A DNA stretch of 58,869 nt from an uncultured Sulfolobales archaeon (GTDB lineage: Archaea > Thermoproteota > Thermoprotei_A > Sulfolobales > NBVN01). Of the stretch, positions 9,410-18,315 are shown piece by piece. The stretch covers positions 1-58,869 of the forward strand of contig CALEDH010000002.1 in the NCBI GenBank assembly GCA_937949785.1, given 5' to 3'. Within the stretch, counting starts at the first letter, position 1. Every line of letters begins with the position of its first letter. The notes under the pieces are model-generated. The model worked only from the letters and a program-made list of their open reading frames with translations. It did no database searches and was not told the origin of the DNA. Position numbers and translations under genes: made by a program.

Positions 9410-10300
9410 ATGATGTACCGTTCTGTGAGGAAGAACCTATACGTAATTCCCGGAAGCCCAGCTACGTTAATAATTAAATGCGGGGATAGTAGTTGGTTAG
9501 TAGATCCTGGGGTAGGTGATGGTAGACCTAACATCATTATAGAAGTTTTAAATAGGTTAAACATACATGAGTATAACGTACTGATATCACATACACATTA
9601 TGACCACGTAGAAGTCCTACCACACATAAAGAGTAGGTGGGTATACGTCAATGAATCCGAATACAGTCAATTAATAAGCCCTACAGTTCGTGAACACGCT
9701 ACCTACGGCTTTAACCCACTACCACATCTAATGAAACTACAGCGTTTAACAGTACCGAGTAGGTTTGTGAGTACGTTTTCGTTAAATGTTAGGTGTAGCC
9801 TGGACTGCCTTGAATTGCTAGACTTAAGCGGGCACTCACCAGGGCTTACAGGGGTAGTATTGGATGATGTGGTATTTGTAGGGGACTCACTCTTCGGTGA
9901 TATGCTGTTAAGGAGGGTCGGTATACCGTACCATAGCGATGTTTTTAAATCTCTTAAAGTCCTTAACGAAGTGTTAAGAAGTCTTTCAGATGAGGGGTTT
10001 GAAGCTGTTTTAAGTCATGGCCCGGTTTTAAAGGGTTTAAGGTTTAAGGAGTTAATAGACTTAAACGTTGATAGGATTAACCGTATCGTAGATTTGGTGG
10101 GCGATGAATTACGTAGTGGGAAAGGTATTGAGGAATTAACTGTGAGAGTATTGAAGGTGTTAGGTGTTGAGTTAAACGTCTCTAACATATACTTAGGTTC
10201 TGTTACCGTATCATCTATCATCAGTAAGTTCTGCGACGATGGCATTGTAGAGCATGTGGTAAGTGATGAAGGCGTTAAGTGGAGGTTAGTAAGACGTTAA
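9410..10300 (+). CDS. Metallo-beta-lactamase-fold hydrolase
   Basis: 296 residues. The HxHxDH zinc motif is at 61-66 (HTHYDH), followed by GHSPGL (about 141-146) and VGDSLFGD, the third and fourth metal-ligand regions. The C-terminal 60-80 residues look like a small winged-helix (VSSIISKFCDDGIVEHVVSDEGVKWRL), as in archaeal MBL proteins of the glyoxalase II/LACTB2 type. GGTGGT lies directly before the ATGATG start. Cytosolic; substrate unknown. Confidence 0.8.
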   Translation: MMYRSVRKNLYVIPGSPATLIIKCGDSSWLVDPGVGDGRPNIIIEVLNRLNIHEYNVLISHTHYDHVEVLPHIKSRWVYVNESEYSQLISPTVREHATYGFNPLPHLMKLQRLTVPSRFVSTFSLNVRCSLDCLELLDLSGHSPGLTGVVLDDVVFVGDSLFGDMLLRRVGIPYHSDVFKSLKVLNEVLRSLSDEGFEAVLSHGPVLKGLRFKELIDLNVDRINRIVDLVGDELRSGKGIEELTVRVLKVLGVELNVSNIYLGSVTVSSIISKFCDDGIVEHVVSDEGVKWRLVRR

Positions 10301-10366
10301 CTCAGCGTGGTTACGGTGATGAGGTTTAATCCAGCTAACCTTATTAGAATTACTACACATTCTTAG

Positions 10367-10795
10367 GTGATTGGGAGTATGAACGGTGGTACGGTAAAGA
10401 CGGGGGTCGCGCTTCCTAGGGGTATTATGAAGGAGTTTGAAGAGTTAACTAGGGTTTTAGGTTATAGGAGTAGGTCTAAGGCTTTTCAAGATGCTGTACA
10501 GCTCTTCATCACCACTCATAGGTGGGTTGGGTTAGGCGGCCATGTAGTTGGTTGTGTGGTGATAGTATACGATCATGAAGAACACGGAGTTGAAGATAGG
10601 TTAACTGATATCCAGCATAGGTTCTTAAGCGTTATATCAGCTGCTATGCACATACATCTAACAAGCACTTACTGTATGTTAGTAATAGCTTTGAAAGGTG
10701 ATGTTAGTATGATTAAAAATCTCTACAACGAGTTAAGTAGTGTTAAGGGTGTTAAATACCTACAACCGGTGTTTAGCCTAATACCTAACACTTAG
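10367..10795 (+). CDS. nikR: NikR-type nickel-responsive regulator
   Basis: 142 residues with the NikR layout: an N-terminal ribbon-helix-helix (VALPRGIMKEFEEL, then RSRSKAFQDAV) and a C-terminal ACT-like domain. The high-affinity nickel ligands are recognisable: His in DIQHRF (H76 equivalent), the two His of MHIHL (H87/H89) and the following Cys in STYCML (C95). The protein should be a tetrameric repressor controlling nickel uptake. A hydrogenase maturation protease is encoded further along, consistent with nickel enzymes in this organism. No obvious NikR operator was seen beside the gene. Confidence 0.85.
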   Translation: MIGSMNGGTVKTGVALPRGIMKEFEELTRVLGYRSRSKAFQDAVQLFITTHRWVGLGGHVVGCVVIVYDHEEHGVEDRLTDIQHRFLSVISAAMHIHLTSTYCMLVIALKGDVSMIKNLYNELSSVKGVKYLQPVFSLIPNT

Positions 10796-10828
10796 AGATA
10801 AAAGTTTAGAACGTTAATTATATTTAAG

Positions 10829-11116
10829 GTGGTGTGGGTGTATAGCATCACTTACCTACTGATGTTCTTAGGCATTACGTTAGTATTTATTGGTGCTCTG
10901 CTTATCTTCGTAGACGTGGTTAGGAGGACATCTGTTAGTAGGGATGTGAAGTCGGAGAGGAGGGTAGATGTTGGAGGTGCTGTCATCGTAGGCCCTATAC
11001 CGATAGTCTTCGGCTCTAGTAGAGGTATAACTAAGGCAATGTTAATATTAGCTATAGTGCTAACAGTATTAGTTATGGTGTTAACCGTTATGAATTACTA
11101 CTTATTGGTGAGATGA
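10829..11116 (+). CDS. DUF131-like small membrane protein
   Basis: 95 residues with two transmembrane helices (about 6-28 and 68-91) flanking a short loop. The loop contains VGGAVIVGPIPIVFGSSRG, the recognisable DUF131 signature. GTG start. The end overlaps the next gene by 4 nt (ATGA), so the two small membrane proteins are coupled and probably form a complex. Function of the family is unknown. Confidence 0.75.
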   Translation: MVWVYSITYLLMFLGITLVFIGALLIFVDVVRRTSVSRDVKSERRVDVGGAVIVGPIPIVFGSSRGITKAMLILAIVLTVLVMVLTVMNYYLLVR

Positions 11117-11391
11117 TGAGCTTAACGGCTTTCGGCATAGTCCTAATAGTTGTCGGTATGGCGATCTTAATATCAGTCCCATTCATAACAGCTCAGATAG
11201 GTGTGGGTAGTGTAGCTGATGTTAGCGGACTTACATGTGTTGTCATATTCTTCATACCTCTCTGTTTCTCTGTAGGTATGCATCCTACGGTAACAGCTGT
11301 ATTCGCATTAATGATCTTAATAGTATTCGGCATCCTGACCTACATAGCATTTAGGGTGTATAGGTCTGTTTCGGGTTATAGTAGGGTATGA
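11113..11391 (+). CDS. Small membrane protein, partner of the DUF131 protein
   Basis: 92 residues with two or three hydrophobic segments (about 4-26, 38-56, 60-82). The middle stretch CVVIFFIPLCFSVG may be a divergent version of the GPIPIVFG signature in the preceding gene, suggesting a paralogous pair. It has GGTGAGATG just before the start and overlaps both neighbours by 4 nt. No functional assignment is possible. Confidence 0.65.
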   Translation: MMSLTAFGIVLIVVGMAILISVPFITAQIGVGSVADVSGLTCVVIFFIPLCFSVGMHPTVTAVFALMILIVFGILTYIAFRVYRSVSGYSRV

Positions 11392-12629
11392 AGGAATATA
11401 ACGATATGATTGAGTATGATGAGAGTAACTTAGAATTAGCTTATAGGGATGGACACTACGAATTTAACAAATCCTTTATCACGGTAAATGCTAGGAGGGA
11501 GTTTAAGGATGGTTCGTGGAGAATAACATCGTGTCAGGGCTGTAGTGCTGAGGGGTTAGAGAACCTCCCACCAGCACTACGTAGTACTACATATGATGAG
11601 CTCCTCGACACAGATCTATATGTTGGTAGCATCAGTTTGGGGGAGATGGTTGGTGAGCCTACAAACCTACTAACAGTATCTGCAGATATATGCAGTGAGT
11701 TGAAGGGAGGCGGCGGTGTTATTAGGTGTGAGGTAGTTGTCAACATCAGAAATTATACTAAATCTATTAAGAGAGATGTTGGAAATGCTACTGAAAGTAA
11801 GGTAATAGTTGAGTTCATAGTTGGAGTGGTAAGTAGGTTAGGTAGGGTTGGCCATGGAGGGGTTTATAAAGCAGTTATAGGTAGGTCTAGTGAGGTTAAT
11901 AACGCATTAATCGATCGATTAATAAGGACAGCATATAAGAAAAGCTTAATAAGTTGTAGGTGTAAGGCTTTAAACCCAGTAAGTATTGGAAGGCATCAAC
12001 TAATACTAAGACCGGAAGTCACTGCTGCGTTAATCCATGAGGTCTCCCACCTACTCGAGGCTATGTCACTAAATAAGCTTGACTTAGGGTTTAGGTTAGG
12101 TCCTGAAGACCTCCACGTAGTTGATAACCCGCATGAAACAGCATCACCAACTATAAGGTTATTCGATGATGAAGGAGTACCAACTATTAAGAGGTCTTTA
12201 ATCGAGGGTGGTAGGGTTGTAGACTACCATCACACAAGGCTTACGGCAGGTAAGTTCTACAGTAATGCAGGCTCAGCGTACGGCCTCTACCACCCTCCAA
12301 TATCATTCCACACGACACTAGTTATGAAGTCAGGTGATTGGAGGGAAGAGGAAATAATAGCTGAAACTAAGAGAGGTTTTATCGTTGATGGAGTGGTGAT
12401 GGCTAACATAGTTGACTCCTACATAAGGATAGTCCCTGAGCATGCTGCCTATGTGGAAAGAGGTGAAATTAAAGATTACGTTAAGTTAAATGAAGTTAAG
12501 ATACCGATTAATATGTTAAGGTCTTTATCAGCTATAGGTAGGAACCAGTCCATCAGGGTAGGATATGAAAGAAATTTCCTAGTTGCTGAAATATCACCGA
12601 TTATTAAAATTGAAGGCTATATAGAATAG
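11388..12629 (+). CDS. TldD/PmbA-family metalloprotease
   Basis: 413 residues. The C-terminal half carries HEVSHLLEA (about 217-225), the zinc-binding helix of TldD-type peptidases, followed by DEGVPTIKRSLIEGGRVVDYHHTR, FIVDGVVMANIVDSYIRIVPEHAAYVERGEI and a terminal strand region typical of the family. TldD normally works with a TldE/PmbA partner; none lies next to it, although the upstream DUF131-type genes are coupled to it by a 4-nt overlap. The N-terminal half is divergent. Likely a cytosolic peptidase acting on unfolded or modified peptides. Confidence 0.8.
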   Translation: MKEYNDMIEYDESNLELAYRDGHYEFNKSFITVNARREFKDGSWRITSCQGCSAEGLENLPPALRSTTYDELLDTDLYVGSISLGEMVGEPTNLLTVSADICSELKGGGGVIRCEVVVNIRNYTKSIKRDVGNATESKVIVEFIVGVVSRLGRVGHGGVYKAVIGRSSEVNNALIDRLIRTAYKKSLISCRCKALNPVSIGRHQLILRPEVTAALIHEVSHLLEAMSLNKLDLGFRLGPEDLHVVDNPHETASPTIRLFDDEGVPTIKRSLIEGGRVVDYHHTRLTAGKFYSNAGSAYGLYHPPISFHTTLVMKSGDWREEEIIAETKRGFIVDGVVMANIVDSYIRIVPEHAAYVERGEIKDYVKLNEVKIPINMLRSLSAIGRNQSIRVGYERNFLVAEISPIIKIEGYIE

Positions 12630-12801
12630 TTTAAATTAATTTAATAATCATTAAAGCATTTTATGAAGAGCAACGCTTAACTTTCAGATAGCTGTCAAGT
12701 AATCAACAGATTTTAATTACCTAAACGATATGTTTGAGAAAGTTTATAGCATCGATATCTAATAATATAAATCTAAGATAAATATATATTAGGTGATTGT
12801 A

Positions 12802-13200
12802 GTGGATAAACAGACTAGTAGTCCAGGAAGTAGAAACAAAAAGATCAGAATAGAAATTTATGAAGACGACCTCCTTTCTGGGGGAGGATGTCGTTGCGGT
12901 CCAGGTCAGGCTTCTACACAGGATATAAGGAGTCTAAGGGAGGTCTTAATGGAAAGGGCTGAGATCGTAGCCAACATCAAAAGAGAGTTCAAAGAAGTAG
13001 AAATAGTAAGAGAGGTAGTCGATCCTTTTAAGGAACTGACGTACTATCCAGAAAGCGTAAGACCGTATATTTCTCTAGGCACAGCACTGCCCTTCGTGCT
13101 TATAAACGGTGAACTCGTTGCTGTAGGGACTTTTCCGACGCTTGAAGAGTTCAGAGGAATTATTAAAGAGTATTTGAAGCTCAAAGAGATAGATGAATGA
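12802..13200 (+). CDS. Thioredoxin-fold-like protein with a CxC motif (ArsD-like)
   Basis: About 132 residues. The GTG at 12802 is preferred because AGGTGAT (12791-12797) sits 4 nt upstream; another in-frame GTG lies at 12793. The protein has a C-R-C pair in a glycine-rich turn (GGGCRCGPG), a central helix, and the segment ALPFVLINGELVAVGTFPTLEEF, which resembles the cis-Pro/final strand part of ArsD and small thioredoxin-like proteins. It could bind a thiophilic metal or act in thiol exchange. No ars genes lie adjacent. A TATA-like run (aataatataa, 12761-12770) precedes it. Confidence 0.6.
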   Translation: MDKQTSSPGSRNKKIRIEIYEDDLLSGGGCRCGPGQASTQDIRSLREVLMERAEIVANIKREFKEVEIVREVVDPFKELTYYPESVRPYISLGTALPFVLINGELVAVGTFPTLEEFRGIIKEYLKLKEIDE

Positions 13201-13441
13201 ATAGATGTAGAGGTTCATGAAACCGCACACATAAAACATTCTTTGCTGATAATGAATCCTAAGTTACGTAAGTCTTTATATCCATTCTCTAAATAGCATT
13301 AGACTATGCCATCATGATATTATAAGCTAGTACTTCTTCTTAGGATATTCTAGTTACTCTCATACGTTAAATTTGGAAATACTAGGTGTTCATCTACTAT
13401 CAGTTAATAGCAGAATTATTTGTTGTAATATTATAGTAAAG

Positions 13442-13475
13442 TTTATAAGGAGGCTTTCAATATCAAATTTGATAT
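13442..13475 (+). promoter_or_regulatory. PadR promoter with perfect 16-bp palindromic operator
   Basis: TATA-like tttataag at 13442-13449. The perfect palindrome ATATCAAATTTGATAT at 13460-13475 covers the expected transcription start about 26 nt downstream of the TATA box. A partial repeat of its half-site (gtgatata) lies just before the ATG. Placement is that of an autoregulatory repressor site, most simply for the PadR protein encoded immediately downstream. Confidence 0.75.
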
Positions 13476-13488
13476 CGAGTGTGATATA

Positions 13489-14052
13489 ATGTTTGATGAG
13501 TACTTTCCACCATTTAGACATTGGTTGAGGCATATGGCTGCTGTACCAAAGGGGTTTCTACGTTTTCAGATACTTGAGCTTTTAAGTGAGAGGCCGATGT
13601 CCGGCTCAGAGATTATCAATGAGATTGAACGACGTACTGGTGGGTGTTGGAGGCCTAGTCCTGGATCGGTTTACCCGCTTCTGGCTTGGCTTCAGGATAA
13701 CGACTACATTCGTGAGGCACCATTGAAAGAGGCTGGCGTGAAGCGTTATACATTGACTGATAAGGGTAAACAACTCCTCGAAGAACAGCGGAAGGTACGC
13801 CATCACTTCTGCATGGGTGGAAAGTTCTTCGTTTTGCCAATGATTAACTGGCTTTGGCTCCATATACAGCCGGAGAAAGCTGAAGAAATTCGAACATCTC
13901 TTAGACATTTGTTTAAAGCCCTATTTAGTTTAGGTTTAATTCTTGAGGAGCGTTACAGCGAGCAGGTCTTAAGGGAGGTGTTGGATGTCTTAAACGAAGC
14001 TACTAAGCGGTTTGAGGAAATTGAGAAGCGACTTAGGGGTGAGGGGACTTGA
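13489..14052 (+). CDS. PadR-family transcriptional regulator
   Basis: 187 residues. The N-terminal winged helix (FLRFQILELLSERPMSGSEIINEIERRTGG, then PSPGSVYPLLAWLQDNDYI) is classic PadR, and the C-terminal helices, including EEIRTSLRHLFKALFSL, form the dimerisation arm. It is first in a three-gene operon with an ABC exporter (4-nt overlap to the next gene), the usual arrangement in which PadR represses a drug-efflux pump until ligand binds. The palindrome upstream is its likely operator. The operon looks slightly richer in GC than its neighbours, which may indicate transfer. Confidence 0.88.
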   Translation: MFDEYFPPFRHWLRHMAAVPKGFLRFQILELLSERPMSGSEIINEIERRTGGCWRPSPGSVYPLLAWLQDNDYIREAPLKEAGVKRYTLTDKGKQLLEEQRKVRHHFCMGGKFFVLPMINWLWLHIQPEKAEEIRTSLRHLFKALFSLGLILEERYSEQVLREVLDVLNEATKRFEEIEKRLRGEGT

Positions 14053-15053
14053 GCGGAGATGTGATCAAGGCTGAGAACTTGACGAAGGTTTTCAACCGAA
14101 GCTTAGTGGCGGTGGACCACATAACATTCAACGTCCGTGAGGGCGAGATCTTCGGTTTTCTAGGGCCTAACGGTGCAGGTAAAACTACAACCATTAACAT
14201 GCTGATAACAGTGCTGAAGCCTACGGAGGGTACGGCGTCTGTACTGGGTTTTGACGTCGTCAGACAATCTAATGAGGTCAGAAAGGCGATCGGTGTTGTA
14301 CCTCAAGAGTTTACAGCAGATGAGGATTTAACTGGTTACGAGAACATAATGCTCTGTGCAGACCTGTACGGTATTCCCCGCGAGATAGCTAAAAAACGTG
14401 CCTTGGAGCTGCTGGAGCTTGTAGAGCTAACAAACTTCAAGGATAAACGGGTTGAGACTTATTCGGGTGGGATGCGGCGAAGGCTCGAGCTAGCATGCGG
14501 CTTGATTAACTATCCTAAAGTGCTCTTCCTAGATGAACCAACCTTAGGTTTGGATGTGCAGACACGGATTGCGGTATGGGAGTACATACGTCGTTTAAGG
14601 AAAGAGTATGATATAACGATTTTCATGACAACTCATTATTTAGAAGAGGCTGACACTCTCTGCGACCGCATAGCTATAATCGACCACGGAAAAATAATCG
14701 TGATCGGGTCTCCTGGCGAGCTCAAGGACGGCTTAGGCGGTGATGTAATCACCATAGCCGTTCGGGAAAACGCTGATGTAACTAGTATAATCCAAGAAGT
14801 TGAAAACGTGAAAAATGTTCGGAAGGAGAATGGTTTATACTATGTTAAAGTTGTAGAGGGTGAGGTTACTGCTCCATTAATCATTGAAGCTTTACGGAAG
14901 AAAGGGTATACTGTGACGAGGTTTTCACTTACAGAACCAACACTAAATGAGGTTTACCTAGAATACACTGGCAGAGCTATCCGTGACATGGAGGGGTCCA
15001 ACGCCGAGATTATGATTCAAAGACTCCACTTACGGAGGGCTAGGAATGGATGA
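14049..15053 (+). CDS. ABC transporter ATP-binding protein (DrrA-like efflux)
   Basis: 334 residues. Walker A GPNGAGKTT (about 39-47), Q-loop VVPQEF, signature YSGGMRRRLELA (about 137-148), Walker B VLFLDEPTLGLD and H-loop MTTHYLEEAD are all intact. A C-terminal extension of about 90 residues is typical of the DrrA/NodI group. TTG start at 14049 overlaps the stop of the PadR gene. It energises the ABC-2 permease encoded next, exporting a hydrophobic drug or lipid. Confidence 0.9.
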   Translation: MSGDVIKAENLTKVFNRSLVAVDHITFNVREGEIFGFLGPNGAGKTTTINMLITVLKPTEGTASVLGFDVVRQSNEVRKAIGVVPQEFTADEDLTGYENIMLCADLYGIPREIAKKRALELLELVELTNFKDKRVETYSGGMRRRLELACGLINYPKVLFLDEPTLGLDVQTRIAVWEYIRRLRKEYDITIFMTTHYLEEADTLCDRIAIIDHGKIIVIGSPGELKDGLGGDVITIAVRENADVTSIIQEVENVKNVRKENGLYYVKVVEGEVTAPLIIEALRKKGYTVTRFSLTEPTLNEVYLEYTGRAIRDMEGSNAEIMIQRLHLRRARNG

Positions 15054-16000
15054 GTAGCATGAAAGCCGTAAACGACTGTCAACCAAGTTTTGTCAGAGGC
15101 TTGTGGGCTTTAACTCGCCGCGAGCTTAAAAAGTGGCTTAACGACCCAGTGATGCTTGTGATGTTTATACTTCAACCGTTTATATGGATGGGACTTCTTG
15201 GTAAGTCAATGAATATCAGCGGACTTTTCTCAGCTGACAACATAAAGTTACCGCCTAAAATATCACTTCCAGGCTACGCTATTCTCTCCCCACCTGGACT
15301 ACAAGAGGTGGTTCTCGATGGTGCGGTGCTTTCACAAATACTAGCTGAAATTAGTTCAAGGATAATGGAGGTAGCGTTCGGTGTTGCAGACTACTTCAGC
15401 TTTATGGCTGTAGGTATGGTTTCAATGATTGTAACGATCACAGCCATGTTCAGCGGCATGTCCATCGTTTGGGATCGTCGTTTAGGCTTCCTGGATAAGG
15501 TTATTAGTACACCGGTTTCACGGACAGCTATAATACTCTCTAAAATCTTAAATGCCGCTCTCCGAGCGATGTTCCAGGCAACCGTGATTCTGGCGCTTGC
15601 CTACCTGCTTGGACTGAGGTTTAGCCCCACGTTCACACCGCTGAACTTATTATGGATTTACACCGCTATACTCCTCTTAAGCGTTGGACTCTCATCGATT
15701 TTCATAGCATTCTCAATAAGATCTACGCGGATGGAGAGACCTATACAGTTTGTAAACCTCATAACCATGCCGTTAATGTTTTCAAGTAACATCTTCTTCC
15801 CAGCAAGTCTTATGCCGGAGTGGATGCAAGCCGTAGTCCGCATTAACCCGCTCACATACCTGACAGACATCGTTAGACATTTAACTATATTGCCCATAGA
15901 CGTAACAGCTTTGATAGTTGACTTCATGTATCTCAGCTTATTCGCCGCGGTCTTCGCCACAATTGGTGTAGTCTTAGCGTGGAAATATTTAACGCGGTGA
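15050..16000 (+). CDS. ABC-2 type permease (DrrB-like)
   Basis: 316 residues with six predicted helices. The ABC-2 pattern is clear: an N-terminal RGLWALTRRELKKWLNDPVML, an external loop, then MSIVWDRRLGFLDKVISTPVSRTAIILSK and FFPASLMPEWMQAVVRINPLTYLTDIVRH. The ATG start at 15050 overlaps the ATPase stop by 4 nt. Together with the two upstream genes this is a complete regulated efflux operon. Confidence 0.88.
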   Translation: MSSMKAVNDCQPSFVRGLWALTRRELKKWLNDPVMLVMFILQPFIWMGLLGKSMNISGLFSADNIKLPPKISLPGYAILSPPGLQEVVLDGAVLSQILAEISSRIMEVAFGVADYFSFMAVGMVSMIVTITAMFSGMSIVWDRRLGFLDKVISTPVSRTAIILSKILNAALRAMFQATVILALAYLLGLRFSPTFTPLNLLWIYTAILLLSVGLSSIFIAFSIRSTRMERPIQFVNLITMPLMFSSNIFFPASLMPEWMQAVVRINPLTYLTDIVRHLTILPIDVTALIVDFMYLSLFAAVFATIGVVLAWKYLTR

Positions 16001-16154
16001 GCACCTCATTTAGCAATTATTTAACGCGGATTTCCACCTTTAAAGGCTGAGGTGAGGTGGTTATGAAAGGGTTTAAATCTATAAACATTTTAAATAGAGA
16101 GTATAGTTAAGGATTTTATAAGGGCTTGGAGTTAGAAATCATTTAGGTATCAAT

Positions 16155-16922
16155 ATGTTCGTAGATGCTCATACACATCACTTCGTCAGCAATTACTCCA
16201 CCGTCGAGTTACTTAGGAAGGAGGGTTATACCGCAGTATACATCCTAGCCTACATACCGGTGAAGCCCCTATACCATACCACCCTAGTAGACCTGTTTAG
16301 ATGGTTAGTAGAGGTAGAGCCTATGAGATTTAAAGAGTTGGGGATTAAGGTCTGCGTAGGGGTGGGCATCCATCCACGGAACATCCCACACTTCGGACTA
16401 GCTCAGCTATTAGAATCTATGGAGGAGTTTGTAGCTAGAGCTGATTTCATCGGAGAGGTAGGTTTAGAAGTAGGATCTGTTGAGGAAGTTGAGGTTTTAT
16501 CTGAAATGCTTAGACTTGCCGAGAGGTTGGATAAACCCCTCATAATACATACCCCTAGGAGGGAGAAGGAGTTAATACTTAAGAAGCTACGGGATGTGTT
16601 AGAGTCAAGCAGTATTCAGTTAGATAGGGTAGTAGTAGATCACGCATCTTACGAACTAATAGAGGAGTTCATAGAGCTGGGAACCTTTATAGGACTTACG
16701 GTACAGCCGGGCAAGTTAAGCGTTAACCAATTAATTAATTTAGTAGTAAAACATCCAGAACTTATTGAGCTTGGAATGGTTAACAGTGACTGCGGACGGG
16801 ATCCCTCAGATCCGTTAGCAGTTAAACTATCTTACGAAGGACTGGTAAAAGCTGATATTAACGTCTCCGGAGCCTTAAAACTAGTAAGGGATAACGCGCT
16901 TAGATTTACCGGTTTAAAATGA
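16155..16922 (+). CDS. TatD-like metal-dependent hydrolase
   Basis: 255-residue TIM-barrel amidohydrolase-type protein. Metal ligands are recognisable: DAHTHH (4-9), GIHPR (about 74-78), FIGEVGLE (about 97-104), PLIIHTPRRE (about 132-141), VVDHASYE and the terminal VNSDCGRDP. Probably a nuclease-like or general phosphodiester/amide hydrolase in the cytosol; the exact reaction is unknown. It stands alone. Confidence 0.8.
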   Translation: MFVDAHTHHFVSNYSTVELLRKEGYTAVYILAYIPVKPLYHTTLVDLFRWLVEVEPMRFKELGIKVCVGVGIHPRNIPHFGLAQLLESMEEFVARADFIGEVGLEVGSVEEVEVLSEMLRLAERLDKPLIIHTPRREKELILKKLRDVLESSSIQLDRVVVDHASYELIEEFIELGTFIGLTVQPGKLSVNQLINLVVKHPELIELGMVNSDCGRDPSDPLAVKLSYEGLVKADINVSGALKLVRDNALRFTGLK

Positions 16923-17376
16923 TGTCTACACAATGTTTAAACTTCTTCAAAGCTGGGTTCGACTAAGTCTTCGACCATAATGATTCGACGTTAATACCTC
17001 ACCACTACACTAGTTCTAAGCTACGTAGTCCTTAAGCCTTATCACCTTCATCGGTGATGAGACCCGTCGGACTTTAGCTCTCTTTAATTGGTGTATGATT
17101 CCATATATCCGAAAGCTGAGACCGCTGATTCCAACTCTACACATTAACTCACCGCAGATATCATCCAGTTATTACAACATGCTCTTACCTAATCTCCCTA
17201 CTTTGAAGCTATTGTTGAAGACATCTACTTCTAAAACCTATATCATAGCCTAGTTCATTCCTAGGTATAGGTGTAGATGTGAGGTACTAGATATTATGAT
17301 TTTGCTTAGAGGTGTTATTGACCTGAAAAGGTGTGGGAGTGTTGTTGAGTTGGTTAGGAGGGGGGTTTGAGGAGAT
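16923..17376. other. 454-nt gene-free spacer with dispersed motif copy B
   Basis: No credible gene. It holds the dispersed motif (17012-17031), followed by a hairpin with a perfect 6-bp ATCACC/GGTGAT stem (17041-17058). A 24-codon frame at about 17297-17370 is too short and unsupported to call. The flanking genes converge on this region. Confidence 0.55.
17012..17031 (+). repeat. Dispersed intergenic motif, copy B
   Basis: agttctaagctacgtagtcc, matching copies A and C apart from a G-to-A change in TTCTGAG. A hairpin follows 9 nt downstream. Confidence 0.5.
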
Positions 17377-17685
17377 CTACGGGTAGTTTTTATCACTTAG
17401 CATGGTATTGTTTGAGAGGTCGGTGTATAGCAGTTCATAAACCTCGTCCTCCTCCATAAACATGGTGGCTATTTGAAAGACGCTTCTTAGGGTGGGGTTC
17501 TTCCTAGTCTTTGAGATTACTTCCTTACGTTCCGGGTGTTCACGTACAATTAGTCTAGCAATACGTTCAAATAGTTTCCTACCTTCTGAGTTTAACACTC
17601 CTTCCTTGCTGAAGAAGGCTCTGTGGTTTATTAAAAGCTTGGTTAGTAAGGACTTTACGTCCCTATCTAGAGGTCTAAGGCTCAA
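17377..17685 (-). CDS. Hypothetical protein coupled to the nitroreductase
   Basis: 102 residues, mostly helical and charged, without membrane segments or a recognised motif. The TTG start overlaps the stop codon of the nitroreductase gene (TTGA arrangement), so translation is probably coupled. The helical, basic N-terminal half (DRDVKSLLTKLLINHRAFF) gives no functional hint. I do not recognise the family. Confidence 0.55.
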   Translation of the reverse strand: MSLRPLDRDVKSLLTKLLINHRAFFSKEGVLNSEGRKLFERIARLIVREHPERKEVISKTRKNPTLRSVFQIATMFMEEDEVYELLYTDLSNNTMLSDKNYP

Positions 17686-18203
17686 TGGGTGAACACGCTG
17701 CCGTATTTGTTAAGGTATACGATTTCCCTTAATTCCTTCCTCTTCTTAGCGGTAGGTGATTCGTCAGGTATTCCTAGAGCTAGCATGGCTATCGGTACGT
17801 AGTTATTAGGTAGTCCAACGATTTCCTGTATCTCCTTAACGTTCCTCAGCGTTTGTAGCCAAACACTGCCTAAACCGACTGCGTGAGCAGCTAACATTAA
17901 CTGCATAGTAGCGCTAGCGCAGTCTACCTGGTATGACTCATGGGATACTTCGCTGTTACAGGCTACTACTATGCCTACTGGAGCGCTTTCAAGCGGTTTA
18001 GCCCAGGGGTGGATGCCGGCTAACTTCCTCTTAACTTCAACATCTTTAACTACTATGAAAGCCCATGGCTGGGAATTACGGGCGCTAGGCGCATACCTAG
18101 CTACATCTAATATCTTAAGAAGTACTTCATCTGGTATAGGGTCGGGTTTAAACCTCCTAATACTCCTCCTCGATTTTAGAAAACCTAATAATTCATCGGA
18201 CAT
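17682..18203 (-). CDS. Nitroreductase-family flavoprotein
   Basis: About 173 residues from the ATG at 18203, chosen because ggtg lies 8 nt upstream and a TATA-like sequence (about 18238-18248) places transcription start near 18217, downstream of an alternative ATG at 18227. FMN-binding signatures are present: SRRSIRRFKPDPI near the N-terminus, RYAPSARNSQPWAFIVV, and a central helix DCASATMQLMLAAHAVGLGSVWLQ. Likely an NAD(P)H-dependent FMN oxidoreductase; physiological substrate unknown. Confidence 0.87.
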   Translation of the reverse strand: MSDELLGFLKSRRSIRRFKPDPIPDEVLLKILDVARYAPSARNSQPWAFIVVKDVEVKRKLAGIHPWAKPLESAPVGIVVACNSEVSHESYQVDCASATMQLMLAAHAVGLGSVWLQTLRNVKEIQEIVGLPNNYVPIAMLALGIPDESPTAKKRKELREIVYLNKYGSVFTH

Positions 18204-18315
18204 CTCATTACACCAATATAATTTCATATCTTAAACACTTATATCTTATTCACTGGAATTCATGGGAACTTACTAAAATAAAAGTTTTAGTATTTTAGTT
18301 AACTATAAACCATGA

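Noticed and set aside
17041-17130. A possible second C/D sRNA (GTGATGA at 17054, CTGA at 17116)
   Set aside because: No D' box at the right spacing, C' to D distance too long, and the GTGATGA is half of a perfect ATCACC/GGTGAT hairpin.
17297-17370. 24-codon ORF starting MILLRGVIDL
   Set aside because: Too short, no ribosome site, no neighbour coupling; probably chance.
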